From positions 392,001-456,000 of the forward strand of contig NZ_CP077770.1 in assembly GCF_019134595.1 (NCBI RefSeq): 64,000 nt of DNA, read 5' to 3'. The DNA comes from Pseudoalteromonas shioyasakiensis (GTDB taxonomy: Bacteria > Pseudomonadota > Gammaproteobacteria > Enterobacterales > Alteromonadaceae). The stretch's first letter is position 1. Each line of letters begins with the position of its first letter. Under the pieces are notes generated by a model, which made no database searches, was not told the DNA's origin, and saw only the letters and a program-made list of their open reading frames with translations. This document shows positions 54,139-63,038 of this stretch, one piece after another. The position numbers and the translations under genes are program-made.

Positions 54139-55152
54139 CTATTTGTAACCGTTCGGGTTATTGCTTTGCCAGCGCCATGTATCTTGCATCATCTCATCGA
54201 TACCACGCTCTGCTTGCCAGCCAAGCTCTTTTAACGCTTTTTCTGGAGCTGCGTAGCAGGCTGCAATATCGCCCGCTCGACGCGGCGAAATTTGGTAAGG
54301 TACGGCTTGACCGCTGGCTTTCTCAAAAGCGGTAACCATCTGCAGTACTGAATAACCATTACCTGTGCCTAGGTTAAATACGTGCGCACCTGTATCACTT
54401 GCAATTCGGTTCAGTGCTTTTAAGTGACCTAATGCTAAATCGACAACATGGATATAGTCACGAACACCTGTACCATCTACAGTATCGTAGTCATCCCCAA
54501 ATACACCTAGCTTTTCTAGCTTACCCACAGCGACTTGCGAAATATAAGGTAATAAGTTGTTAGGAATACCATTTGGGTCTTCACCAATAAGACCAGATTC
54601 ATGTGCGCCGACAGGGTTAAAGTAACGTAAGATAACAAAGGCAAAGCGTTCATCTGATTTCGCGATATCTTGCAGCATCATTTCAACCATAAGCTTTGAT
54701 GTGCCATACGGGTTAGTCGTGCCACCAACTGGGAAGTCTTCGCGAATTGGCAAACTTGCTGGGTCACCGTATACCGTTGCTGATGAGCTAAATACTAACT
54801 TAAATACGCCAGCATCACGCATAGCATCAACCAGAGTCAGTGTACCTTGTACGTTGTTTTGATAATACTCGATAGGTTTTACAACCGATTCACCAACCGC
54901 TTTTAAACCTGCGAAGTGAATAACACTATCAATCGTGTGCTCACTGAAGATTTTGTCTAAGCAAGCTCTATCTAAAATATCACCTTGATAAAACGTGACG
55001 TCTTTACCGGTGATTTGTTTTACGCGAGCCAATGACTCATTTGATGAATTGCTTAAGTTATCGAGTACAACAACGTCAGTATCTTGTTGTAATAACTCTA
55101 ATACGGTGTGAGAACCGATGTATCCGGCTCCGCCGGTGACTAAAATGGTCAT
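54139..55152 (-). CDS. galE: UDP-glucose 4-epimerase
   Basis: NAD-dependent epimerase interconverting UDP-glucose and UDP-galactose for galactose use and cell-surface glycan precursors. A 337-residue SDR with GGAGYIGSH (~7), catalytic SSSATVYGD and [11 protein letters not shown] (Tyr-x-x-x-Lys) near 150, and the substrate-loop RYFNPVGAH. The start ATG 55152 follows GGATATTTT. No other gal genes are adjacent, so a role in surface polysaccharide rather than the Leloir operon is plausible. Confidence 0.95.
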   Translation of the reverse strand: MTILVTGGAGYIGSHTVLELLQQDTDVVVLDNLSNSSNESLARVKQITGKDVTFYQGDILDRACLDKIFSEHTIDSVIHFAGLKAVGESVVKPIEYYQNNVQGTLTLVDAMRDAGVFKLVFSSSATVYGDPASLPIREDFPVGGTTNPYGTSKLMVEMMLQDIAKSDERFAFVILRYFNPVGAHESGLIGEDPNGIPNNLLPYISQVAVGKLEKLGVFGDDYDTVDGTGVRDYIHVVDLALGHLKALNRIASDTGAHVFNLGTGNGYSVLQMVTAFEKASGQAVPYQISPRRAGDIAACYAAPEKALKELGWQAERGIDEMMQDTWRWQSNNPNGYK

Positions 55153-55382
55153 AAAATATCCATGAACTATACCTGGTTGAATTAGCCTTATTTCATCACA
55201 TTTCGGCCTAAATTACATGAATTAATTGTGATTTACGGCGATAAAGCAAAAACATGAATCGCTTGTTTTTGATTACATTTTGCACCATATTGGTTACACC
55301 TAAGTGTTTAGATATTAAGCTATAGTTAATTGTCAGCAGCTAAAATTTAATCATTAGCTATACCTGTTAAGTGGAGAAACAG

Positions 55383-55886
55383 ATGAATACAGTAAAAAAA
55401 ATAGCCTTAGCAATCGTTGTTGCACTACCTGCTTTTGCTCACGCAGGAGAGGCAAAAGTTAAATGGCATGACTTTAACGATTACCGCGATGTAGAACCTG
55501 GTAACAACTCACCGAAAGGTTCATTTCATAAAAATGTGGCAAAGAATTTTGAAAAACACTTTAATAAACTTGCTGAAAAGTTACCTGAAGGCTACACCTT
55601 CAATGTTGAAGTGACTGAGCTCGACCTAGCGGGTGATGTGCGTTTTGGTACCATGAATGAACTACGTATCGTTAAGCCAATTTATTTTCCGCGTATCGAC
55701 CTAAATTATTCGATTACCGACAAAGACGGTAAAGTGATAAGTGAAGCAAACGATGTAAAGCTTAAAGACATGGGCTTCATGGATCGCATGAAAATGGGGC
55801 GCGATGAAGCCTATTACTACGACAAGCGTTTAATCACGGATTGGTTTGAAGATGAGTTATTGCCGTCGTTAAATTTGGGTGAATGA
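55383..55886 (+). CDS. Exported DUF3016 protein
   Basis: A 167-residue periplasmic protein of the DUF3016 family. Start ATG 55383 is set by GGAG six bases upstream; GTG 55371 overlaps it. The signal peptide ends FAHA. Conserved features include VKWHDFNDYRDVEPGNN, SFHKNVAKNFEKHFNKLAEKLPEGYTFNVEVTELDLAGDVR and a C-terminal YYYDKRLITDWF. Function unknown. It stands alone, followed at once by a heptamer repeat. Confidence 0.9.
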   Translation: MNTVKKIALAIVVALPAFAHAGEAKVKWHDFNDYRDVEPGNNSPKGSFHKNVAKNFEKHFNKLAEKLPEGYTFNVEVTELDLAGDVRFGTMNELRIVKPIYFPRIDLNYSITDKDGKVISEANDVKLKDMGFMDRMKMGRDEAYYYDKRLITDWFEDELLPSLNLGE

Positions 55887-55887
55887 T

Positions 55888-55957
55888 AGCTGTCAGCTGT
55901 CAGCTGTCAGCTGTCAGCTGTCAGCTGTCAGCTGTCAGCCGTCAGCCGTCAGCCGTT
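55888..55957. repeat. Ten tandem heptamers AGCTGTC / AGCCGTC
   Basis: Seven exact AGCTGTC copies (55888-55936) followed by AGCCGTC, AGCCGTC, AGCCGTT. It begins two bases past the DUF3016 stop. A simple microsatellite-like array; related heptads appear at 4135-4420 and 43931-43960. Confidence 0.95.
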
Positions 55958-55989
55958 AGTTTTAAGCAGAATTGTGTTGTTTGTGGGTC

Positions 55990-56800
55990 TTGTAAAAGAC
56001 CTGCAACGTGGGAGGCGTTTTAACGCCGAAAAGCAATTAACGGCTAAAGCTGCTCCCACATGTAGGCGTGAAATTTATTTCGCGCGAAAATATTTGCATA
56101 AAGATATGTGAATGAGGAAGTGATGATAGTACTTTTTTGTTTCCCTCTAAAGCGCAGCGCCTCTTAGCCTCTTTGTGAATTAAAGATCTTTTTCCAACCA
56201 CAGAGGACACAGAGAGCACAGAGGAAAAAAGAGAGATTCAAATAGTGTTTATGTTCAGTGAAGCGTCTCTAATTCTCTTTGTGATAATTTGGTTCTCTCT
56301 GTGTAGCGCGCAGCGCCTCTGTGTTCTCTGTGGTTCAAATATGTTTAAGGAGTAGCCATCAGATTTCAGCCGTCAGTTTCGAGCCGAACGGTGTTGTGTG
56401 TGGGTTCTTTAATGATTTTCGGTTTGGTGCTGAGTGCAAGACGCGCCAAGCAAGCGTGACGCCTACGATTGATGTAGGCGTGAAATTTATTTCGCGCGAA
56501 AATATTTGCACAACGAGAAGTGAATGAGAAGAGAATTAGGAAATCAAAAGACCCTTCATGTTAAGCACAGCGTCTTTTATCCTCTTTGTGATAATTTGGT
56601 TTTCTCTGTGTAGCGCGTAGCGCCTCTGTGTTCTCTGTGGTTCAACATGTTTTTGCACAAAGAGAAGTAAACGAGAAGAAAAAGAGTAAACTAAAAGATA
56701 TCTTAATTTATTGCTTCTTCAGCGAAGCGTCTCTTATCCTCTTTGTGAGATTAAATGTCTTTGATGTAGGCGTGAAATTTATTTCGCGCGATAGCCTCTA
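55990..56800. repeat. Composite intergenic repeat block
   Basis: About 0.8 kb without a credible gene. Three copies of TAGGCGTGAAATTTATTTCG plus CGCG (56063, 56475, 56767) alternate with copies of CCTCTGTGTTCTCTGTGGTT (56316, 56623), whose inverted partner AACCACAGAGGACACAGAG begins at 56197. Each unit also contains CTCTTTGTGATAATTTGGTT and TGTAGCGCG.AGCGCC stretches. These are nested, partly duplicated units of palindromic elements; the short frames found here repeat the same translated phrases and are not genes. Confidence 0.85.
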
Positions 56801-56830
56801 TTTACAATAAATAAAATAGAGGCTTTTACG

Positions 56831-57121
56831 TTACTTAAACGTCGCTAACAGTTGTAGTAACTGTTGCAGTTTAATAACGGTTTTTTTCAGTTTTTCTTCG
56901 TCCATCCCGTCGTTGCTTAAGCTTTCTACATCAGCAGCAACATCGAGAACGTAAGGTTTAAAGCGTTTCGCTTCAAAATCAAAGCCAGCATCTTTTGCAA
57001 ATAAGGCTTTGAATTTGCCATGGCCTTGCTGCTGTAAATCATCTAATTTTTTATCAGCATCAAGTGCCTGACGATAAACGATTTTTAGGTTAGCATTGAG
57101 TTGTTCAATAATTGAATCCAT
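56831..57121 (-). CDS. Small helical protein, possibly PriC-like
   Basis: A 96-residue all-helical cytoplasmic protein (MDSIIEQLNANLKIVYRQAL) with a middle KFKALFAKDAGFDFEAKRFKPYVLDV that loosely recalls the N-terminal part of primosomal protein PriC. It is only about half the length of PriC, so it would be a short variant. No close partner genes. Function unproven; an uncharacterised small helical protein is the safe description. Confidence 0.65.
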   Translation of the reverse strand: MDSIIEQLNANLKIVYRQALDADKKLDDLQQQGHGKFKALFAKDAGFDFEAKRFKPYVLDVAADVESLSNDGMDEEKLKKTVIKLQQLLQLLATFK

Positions 57122-57193
57122 TTTTTTCCTAAAGCTTTAGACTGCAATGCCGATATAGTACGTGGATTGTCATAAAAAGTCAGGTAATGAACT

Positions 57194-57406
57194 ATGAATA
57201 TATCAGGATCAAGCTTACCAGCGATGAGTGGCGGTGGTGAGAGCGCAGAAGTTTACAGCGCATCGCTTGCTAAAAAACAGCAAAAGGCTGATGGTGCTGC
57301 GGCACTTGCACTTATCGAAGGCGCAGCAATGAACACCAGTGCTGCACAAACACCTGCTAAGTCGGTAACTGCGACACTAGGTAACAACGTAAACGTATAC
57401 GTTTAA
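57194..57406 (+). CDS. Small YjfB-like protein (putative motility-associated)
   Basis: A 70-residue protein (MNISGSSLPAMSGGGESAEV), rich in Ala, Gly and Ser, without a signal peptide. The pattern of a helical ASLAKKQQKADGAAALALIEG followed by ATLGNNVNVYV at the C-terminus resembles the YjfB family (putative motility protein), which ends in LGnniDv-type strands. Low homology but consistent order. Divergent from the helical gene and convergent with epmB, whose stop lies four bases away. Confidence 0.6.
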   Translation: MNISGSSLPAMSGGGESAEVYSASLAKKQQKADGAAALALIEGAAMNTSAAQTPAKSVTATLGNNVNVYV

Positions 57407-57409
57407 CTG

Positions 57410-58423
57410 TTAAACTAGATTGAGATCGATAGGTGTTTTACTTTTTTCGCCGCCGATCTCGCGCACCAGCTTAGGAACTAAGAACCCCGGCAATGCTGCC
57501 AGCATAGCCGTTACAATTTCCCGTGCCTGACTCTCAGCGATATCAAAATGGCTAGCACCCTCAACTTTATCGAGTAGATGTAAGTAGTAAGGAAGTATAT
57601 CTGCCTCAAACAGAGCTTCACTTAACGCAACTTGCGACTCAACAGAATCATTCACATCTTTTAGTAATACCGCCTGATTTAATAACGTAACCCCCGCAGC
57701 TTTTAACTTTTGCATGGCCGTTTTAAAGTCATCATCAATTTCGTTAGCGTGATTGATATGATTTATAAACACCACCTTTAAAGGCGATGCAGCAAAGCGT
57801 GCACATAGCTCATCGGTAATTCTTGCTGGGATCACAACAGGTAAGCGGCTGTGAATACGCATGCGTTTAATTTGCGGAAGCTGCTCTAACTCATCCATAA
57901 ACCAACTAACAGCATCGTCTTTGGCCATCAATGGATCGCCACCACTTAAAATGACTTCGTTGATGTTGCTGTCTGCTTTTATGTAAGCCAGTGCGTCAAT
58001 CAAGCTGCGTTTGTTTAATTGGTTTTCTTGATAAGGAAAATGGCGTCTAAAACAATAACGGCAATTTACAGCACAGCCGGTTTTAAACATCACTAAAACC
58101 CGAGAGCGATACTTGTGTAACAAACCAGGTTGGTTGTTATCTTGCTCTTTTAGAGGATCTTTGTCGTAACCTGTTTTTGCTAAAAACTCTTGGTGTCTTG
58201 GCATCACTTGCAGCAAAAGAGGGTCGTTTATGTCGCCATAACGCATTTTTTTGATAAAAGGCAGTGGCACGCGGACAGGAAAAAGACTGCGTGCTTTGAG
58301 GTCTTTTTCGTCTACTTTGCTTGATAATCCTAGCATTTCTAGCAAGCGTTCAGGACAAGTGACAACATTTGCCAATTCTTTTTGCCAGTTTTTATGCAAA
58401 TTTACTTCATTTCTTTGTATCAT
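57410..58423 (-). CDS. epmB: EF-P beta-lysylation protein EpmB (lysine 2,3-aminomutase family)
   Basis: Radical SAM, PLP-dependent enzyme that makes (R)-beta-lysine for attachment to EF-P. The iron-sulphur motif CAVNCRYCFRRHFPY lies near 117 and the PLP-binding region LLNQAVLLKDVNDS near 247. I use ATG 58423; GTG 58429 is an alternative. It is divergent from efp, 42 bases away, and completes a set with efp and epmA downstream. Confidence 0.95.
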   Translation of the reverse strand: MIQRNEVNLHKNWQKELANVVTCPERLLEMLGLSSKVDEKDLKARSLFPVRVPLPFIKKMRYGDINDPLLLQVMPRHQEFLAKTGYDKDPLKEQDNNQPGLLHKYRSRVLVMFKTGCAVNCRYCFRRHFPYQENQLNKRSLIDALAYIKADSNINEVILSGGDPLMAKDDAVSWFMDELEQLPQIKRMRIHSRLPVVIPARITDELCARFAASPLKVVFINHINHANEIDDDFKTAMQKLKAAGVTLLNQAVLLKDVNDSVESQVALSEALFEADILPYYLHLLDKVEGASHFDIAESQAREIVTAMLAALPGFLVPKLVREIGGEKSKTPIDLNLV

Positions 58424-58464
58424 TGACACGTAGATTACTCGAAATTATTTAGACAGAGGAAACG

Positions 58465-59031
58465 ATGGCGAATTATAGCACCAATGAGTTCAAGGGCGGC
58501 CTAAAAATTATGTTAGACGGCGAACCTTGCAGCATCTTAGAAAATGAAATGGTAAAACCAGGTAAAGGCCAGGCGTTTAACCGTGTTCGTATTCGTAAAC
58601 TTATCACAGGTAAAGTACTAGAAAAAACATTCAAGTCAGGTGAATCAGTTGAAGGTGCAGACGTAATGGATACAGATTTAGCGTATCTATACACTGACGG
58701 TGAGTTCTGGCACTTCATGAACAACGAAACATTTGAGCAAATCGCTGCTGACGAAAAAGCACTTGGCGACAATGCAAAATGGTTAGTTGAAAATGACGTT
58801 TGTACTATCACGCTTTGGAACGGTAGCCCAATCGCTGTGACTCCACCAAACTTCGTTGAATTAGAAATCACTGAAACAGATCCAGGTCTAAAAGGTGATA
58901 CAGCGGGTACTGGCGGTAAACCAGCAACATTAAGCACAGGTGCTGTTGTTCGTGTTCCTCTATTCGTACAAATCGGCGAAGTGATCAAAGTTGATACACG
59001 TAGCGGCGAATACGTGAGCCGTGTTAAGTAA
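58465..59031 (+). CDS. efp: Elongation factor P
   Basis: Three-domain tRNA-mimic that relieves ribosome stalling at polyproline. 188 residues, with the modified lysine in KPGKGQAF (Lys about 34) and conserved [24 protein letters not shown] and [13 protein letters not shown] at the C-terminus. Start ATG 58465 follows AGAGGAAA. The presence of EpmA and EpmB nearby indicates beta-lysylation of this lysine. Confidence 0.97.
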   Translation: MANYSTNEFKGGLKIMLDGEPCSILENEMVKPGKGQAFNRVRIRKLITGKVLEKTFKSGESVEGADVMDTDLAYLYTDGEFWHFMNNETFEQIAADEKALGDNAKWLVENDVCTITLWNGSPIAVTPPNFVELEITETDPGLKGDTAGTGGKPATLSTGAVVRVPLFVQIGEVIKVDTRSGEYVSRVK

Positions 59032-59042
59032 CAGGCTTAAAT

Positions 59043-59206
59043 AATACCAATTCGCAATAATACTTAATCATTTTGAGGGATAAAACCTGTCGCTAGCTGC
59101 GTTAAAAACTTCTGATTTAGAACAACTAAATAACGAATTTTTTGCCTTGCTTTCAACAAGGTTTTATTGCCTCAAAATAGACCACTTAATTAAGCGAGTT
59201 GGTATG
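59043..59206. repeat. MITE-like palindromic element between efp and epmA
   Basis: About 164 bases bounded by inverted ends AATACCAATTCGC (left) and GCGAGTTGGTAT (right). Further internal inverted segments are TTTTGAGGGATAAAACCT (left) against AAGGTTTTATTGCCTCAAAA (right) and TTAAT stretches, so the whole element can form one long imperfect hairpin. No transposase. It sits after the efp stop, before the terminator. Confidence 0.8.
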
Positions 59207-59216
59207 AATTTATTAT

Positions 59217-59247
59217 AAAATCCCAGCTTCTGCTGGGATTTTTTTTG
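59217..59247 (+). terminator. Terminator between efp and epmA
   Basis: AAAATCCCAGC-TTC-TGCTGGGATTTTTTTT immediately upstream of epmA (ATG 59259). Confidence 0.9.
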
Positions 59248-59258
59248 GGAAACACTTT

Positions 59259-60233
59259 ATGTCTAATGTCCTTTGGCAACCAAGCGCCGATATTGAAACT
59301 TTACGCCACCGTGCCGCTATCATCCGCCGTATTCGCGAGTTCTTTTATGCGCGGGATGTTATGGAGGTTGAAACGCCAAGCTTAAGTGCGGCCAGTGTAA
59401 CCGATGTGCATTTAGCGACATTTAGTACCGAGTTTGTTGGTCCTGGTCATGCTGGTGGCTTACCACTTTATTTGCAAACGTCACCTGAGTTTGCCATGAA
59501 GCGTTTACTTGCTGCAGGCTCTGGGGCTATTTTCCAGCTATGCAAAGCCTTTCGTAATGAAGAGGCGGGTAGTCATCATAATCCTGAATTTACAATGCTT
59601 GAGTGGTATCGTCCGGGTTTTGATGAATTTGCGCTTATGGATGAAATGGATGAGCTTATGCAATTGGTGCTTGGCGTAGAAAGCGCAGAGCGACTCACTT
59701 ATCAGCAAGCCTTTATGAACGCCTTAGGTGTTGACCCTTTAACTGCTGATATCAGCTCATTGCAGCAACTAGCAACAGAGCAGGGCTTTGCCGATATTGC
59801 CGCGAATGAAACGCACCGCGATACCTTGTTACAGCTATTATTTTGCATGAAGGTTGAGCCAACTATTGGCCAAGAGAAGCCTTGTTTCGTTTATCATTTT
59901 CCTGCATCGCAAGCAGCTCTTGCCCAAATTTGTCAGCACGATGAGCGAGTAGCAGGGCGCTTTGAGTTATATTTTAAAAATATGGAACTGGCAAACGGCT
60001 TTAATGAGCTGACCAATAGCAAAGAGCAAGCAGCTCGTTTTAGTGAAGATAATCAGTACCGTGAAGCAAATGGCTTAAAGCAAGTGCCAATGGATGAACG
60101 TTTAATAGCTGCACTAGAACATGGCTTACCACAATGTGCAGGTGTCGCACTGGGCATTGATCGACTCATTATGCTGGCAACGAATAAGCAAAAGATTAAA
60201 GACGTACTCGCCTTTGATGTTGAAAGGGCTTAA
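59259..60233 (+). CDS. epmA: EF-P lysine ligase EpmA (GenX/PoxA)
   Basis: Class II lysyl-tRNA synthetase paralogue lacking the anticodon-binding domain; it ligates beta-lysine to EF-P lysine. 324 residues with class II motif 1 (VETPSLS), motif 2 ([23 protein letters not shown]) and motif 3 ([13 protein letters not shown]). Start ATG 59259 has only a weak GGGAAAC upstream; an RBS is not obvious. The terminator just before it implies a separate promoter, possibly inside the MITE-like element. Confidence 0.95.
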   Translation: MSNVLWQPSADIETLRHRAAIIRRIREFFYARDVMEVETPSLSAASVTDVHLATFSTEFVGPGHAGGLPLYLQTSPEFAMKRLLAAGSGAIFQLCKAFRNEEAGSHHNPEFTMLEWYRPGFDEFALMDEMDELMQLVLGVESAERLTYQQAFMNALGVDPLTADISSLQQLATEQGFADIAANETHRDTLLQLLFCMKVEPTIGQEKPCFVYHFPASQAALAQICQHDERVAGRFELYFKNMELANGFNELTNSKEQAARFSEDNQYREANGLKQVPMDERLIAALEHGLPQCAGVALGIDRLIMLATNKQKIKDVLAFDVERA

Positions 60234-60240
60234 CTTTTTT

Positions 60241-60261
60241 GGCTCTAGGCTCTAGGCTCTA
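60241..60261. repeat. Three tandem GGCTCTA heptamers
   Basis: GGCTCTA repeated exactly three times just past the epmA stop, another heptamer array in the window but with an unrelated motif. Confidence 0.85.
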
Positions 60262-60269
60262 GGTGTTTG

Positions 60270-60294
60270 GGTGCTAGGTAAAAAACCTAGCACC
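60270..60294. terminator. Hairpin between epmA and the convergent TonB receptor
   Basis: Perfect ten-base stem GGTGCTAGGT / ACCTAGCACC around an AAAAA loop. No strong T-run on either side, so terminator strength is uncertain. Confidence 0.55.
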
Positions 60295-60301
60295 TAATTG
60301 C

Positions 60302-62401
60302 TTATAGCTCGTAAATAAATGTCACACCGGCAACCATAGGTTCGCCAAGCTGTGTGTACGTATGAGTGGTGTAACCATCTAATGGATCGTTACCAAACTC
60401 AAAACCACGAGTTGGTACGTCTTCGTCAAATAAGTTACGTGCCCAGGCATTAATGCTCCAATTATCACTTTCATAACCAAATGAAGCATTTACTAAGTTG
60501 GTGCTTGGTGCTTGTGAGTTATGGCTATCAGAGAAGTAGTAATCGTCTTTGCCTTCCACACCAATTGATGCATAAAGTGCTGGCGTAAAGTTATAACGCG
60601 CTGTGAATGCGTATTGGTATTTAGGAGCTTGTGCTTGGTCGCGGCCATCTTGATCTAGGCCTGATTGCGCAACAAAATCGTTGATTTCTGTGTGTAGATA
60701 ACCTGCACTACCTGTTAGTAGCAAATTGTCAGTAGCTTGGAAGCTGCCTTCAATTTCTAAACCGTAGTTTTCTCCAGAGCTGGCGTTATCGATATAGCCT
60801 GTGAATTTTTGACCTTCAACTTGCCACGATTTTAACTGCATATCTTCGCGGTACATGTAGAAAGCGGCAAGACGTAACACAAACTTATCGTCCAAAGAGC
60901 TGCCTTTCACACCAAACTCACCGCTCCACAGGTATTCAGGGGCAAATGAGGTGTGATTAGCAAAGAAATCAGCATCTAGGTTTAAGCCTTCGTCTTTTGC
61001 TTTTGCTAAAGCTTCAGAGTTAATACCGCCAGCTTTATAGCCACGAGTAATGCTAGTGTAGATCATGGTGCGATCAATGACTTGGTATTCAAGTGCAAGC
61101 TTACCGCCCACCATGACATCATCGGTTTCTTCAATAAAACCGTTATTGTCGATGTAGTCACCTTGATACTGCTCAACACGTAAACCTGTGATTAAGGTTG
61201 TTTTTGGACCAATAGGTGTTGCTAGTTGGCCATAAGCTGCAATATTGCTGGTTTCATAAGTTGATGCAAATGGTTGCGCCAGCCAAGTGTATTGGCGTTC
61301 TAAGTCAACTTCGCGGCCTTGGTAGTAAATACCGGCAACCCACTCACCAGACTTACCGCTAAATTGCAGCTCTGCCGCTTGATCTTGACGATCGCGAAAG
61401 TAAGCATCTGTTGAGCTATAGCCCCATTCATGTAAGCCTGCGGCACATAATTCAGGTTGGGCTTCATCATTACACACCCAGTCTTCGTCGTAGCTGTATA
61501 ACAGCTCGCTGTCGATACCAGATAGGTTTAAGCTGATATCAAATAAATCAAAACCGGTATAAATATTTGCTAGGCCAACCGCAATGCTTTCTTGGTTGTC
61601 TTGGCCTGGCTCATCAGCAACACTGTAACGGCTGTTATCTAGTGTGAAGGCGTCATAGCCGTTATTTATATCGATGTAATGTACATTCAGTTCAGTACGC
61701 AGATGCTCGGTTAATTGACTGTGTAATTTAAAGCGAGAAACGAGCTCATCTTGTTGTTGGGTATCTTCGCCTAAATAACGGTTTTCTACATAACCATCAG
61801 ACTCACGTTGATAAATGCTGGCGCGTACTGCTGTGTCGTCGGTAATACCCGTACCTGCGGCAATACCTGCTTCATAGCTGTTGTAGTTGCCCGCACCTAA
61901 TTGTATTTTCACACTTGGGTCAAGAGTGGGTGTTGCAGACTCCATTTGAATCATGCCAGCTAAGGCATCAGCACCAAAGCGAGTCCCTTGTGGGCCGCGA
62001 TAAATTTCAACTTGGTCGATATCAAATAACAGCGAACTGCCGCCTAAACCAGAGTAGTTAATACCGTCGATCACTAAGCCAACCGAAGGGTTAATAGGGT
62101 CAACAAACTGTGAGCGTAAACCAACACCACGAATTTGCACGAAACGACCACGAGATGCGCCTGAGGTAAAGTTTACATTCGCTGCACTAGCAAGCATTTC
62201 ATCTAAAAACTTTGCACCACGTTGATTGATTTCATGGTCTGAAAACAAGCTTGCGCTGGCACTAAGGGTTTGAATGCTTTCTCTTTTGAAATCACCGGTA
62301 ACTTCAATCGTTTCTAGATCACCGTCTTCAGCGTAAGCAATCGAAGATGCTGCGAATAAAGGCAGGATGGCAGCAGATAATAATGATAAACGTCGTTTCA
62401 T
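60302..62401 (-). CDS. TonB-dependent outer-membrane receptor
   Basis: A 699-residue outer-membrane receptor. Start 62401 (MKRRLSLL) is taken as the signal-peptide start, which ends AYA; an ATG six codons upstream is possible. TonB-box-like ETIEVTGD follows, then a plug with FVQIRGVGLRSQFVDPINPSVGLVIDGI and DQVEIYRGPQGTRFGADALAGM (~40-160), then a beta-barrel ending FIYEL. The plug with IRG(V/I)G and VGLVIDG resembles receptors of the CirA/catechol or cobalamin-type group; ligand not inferable. Convergent with epmA, divergent from the thioesterase. Confidence 0.92.
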   Translation of the reverse strand: MKRRLSLLSAAILPLFAASSIAYAEDGDLETIEVTGDFKRESIQTLSASASLFSDHEINQRGAKFLDEMLASAANVNFTSGASRGRFVQIRGVGLRSQFVDPINPSVGLVIDGINYSGLGGSSLLFDIDQVEIYRGPQGTRFGADALAGMIQMESATPTLDPSVKIQLGAGNYNSYEAGIAAGTGITDDTAVRASIYQRESDGYVENRYLGEDTQQQDELVSRFKLHSQLTEHLRTELNVHYIDINNGYDAFTLDNSRYSVADEPGQDNQESIAVGLANIYTGFDLFDISLNLSGIDSELLYSYDEDWVCNDEAQPELCAAGLHEWGYSSTDAYFRDRQDQAAELQFSGKSGEWVAGIYYQGREVDLERQYTWLAQPFASTYETSNIAAYGQLATPIGPKTTLITGLRVEQYQGDYIDNNGFIEETDDVMVGGKLALEYQVIDRTMIYTSITRGYKAGGINSEALAKAKDEGLNLDADFFANHTSFAPEYLWSGEFGVKGSSLDDKFVLRLAAFYMYREDMQLKSWQVEGQKFTGYIDNASSGENYGLEIEGSFQATDNLLLTGSAGYLHTEINDFVAQSGLDQDGRDQAQAPKYQYAFTARYNFTPALYASIGVEGKDDYYFSDSHNSQAPSTNLVNASFGYESDNWSINAWARNLFDEDVPTRGFEFGNDPLDGYTTHTYTQLGEPMVAGVTFIYEL

Positions 62402-62448
62402 GCGGATTCTTAACTCCATTTTCGGGACTGCTATTCTAGCAACCTAGC

Positions 62449-62462
62449 TAGCCAAATGGCTA
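62449..62462. promoter_or_regulatory. 14-base inverted repeat in a divergent promoter region
   Basis: TAGCCA-AA-TGGCTA, between the divergent TonB receptor and thioesterase genes, 47 bases upstream of the receptor start. Operator-like spacing, but no known regulator match. Confidence 0.35.
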
Positions 62463-62524
62463 TAAAATCAATTTTTATGGTATAAACGCAGGCAATTATA
62501 CGTAAATTGATTAGGAATACGACT

Positions 62525-62914
62525 ATGACCTTTAAAGTCGACTTTAAAGTGCGTGATTATGAGTGTGATTTACAAGGTATTGTAAATAACAGTGTTTATT
62601 TTAATTACCTAGAGCATGCTCGCCATGAGTTTTTACATGCTCAAGGTATCGACTTTGCAAAGCTAGCAAGAGAAAAAGTAAACCTTGTCGTGCTACGTAG
62701 CGAAATGGATTACAAGGCATCACTAGTGCCGGGCGATGAATTTTACGTTGCAGTTGAGCCTGAGCGTATCAGCCGTTTAAAGTTTGCTTTTAGGCAAACA
62801 GTGTATCGCAAACATGACGATAAAGTGATGCTGCAAGCTTTGGTGATTGGTACGTCGGTAAATGAAAAAGGTCGTCCTTTTTTACCAGAAGAAGTCGATA
62901 ACTTATTCAAATAG
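62525..62914 (+). CDS. Hotdog-fold acyl-CoA thioesterase (YbgC/FadM type)
   Basis: A 129-residue single hotdog domain. The 4-hydroxybenzoyl-CoA thioesterase signature is clear: DYECDLQGIVNNSVYFNYLEHARHEFL, where the Asp and the following NN-region bind the acyl thioester. Start ATG 62525 follows TAGGAA; the frame extends six codons upstream. It hydrolyses acyl-CoAs of unknown chain or aromatic type in the cytoplasm. Alone, divergent from the TonB receptor. Confidence 0.9.
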   Translation: MTFKVDFKVRDYECDLQGIVNNSVYFNYLEHARHEFLHAQGIDFAKLAREKVNLVVLRSEMDYKASLVPGDEFYVAVEPERISRLKFAFRQTVYRKHDDKVMLQALVIGTSVNEKGRPFLPEEVDNLFK

Positions 62915-63038
62915 TCTGCCTTGTTATTTAAAAAGCTAACTTAGAACAATTTTTTACAGATAAAACATGTTTTTTTAACGATTAATTGCGTTAAATGTTG
63001 TTATTATTACTACATTGAAATTTGAATCGTAAAAAATT

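Noticed and set aside
55888..55957. Heptamer array as a CRISPR remnant
   Set aside because: Repeats are seven bases with no spacers, and no cas genes are nearby.
56321..56810. Short plus-strand frames in the composite repeat block
   Set aside because: Both translate the same repeat units (shared FSVVQ and DVGVKFISR phrases) and lack ribosome binding sites.
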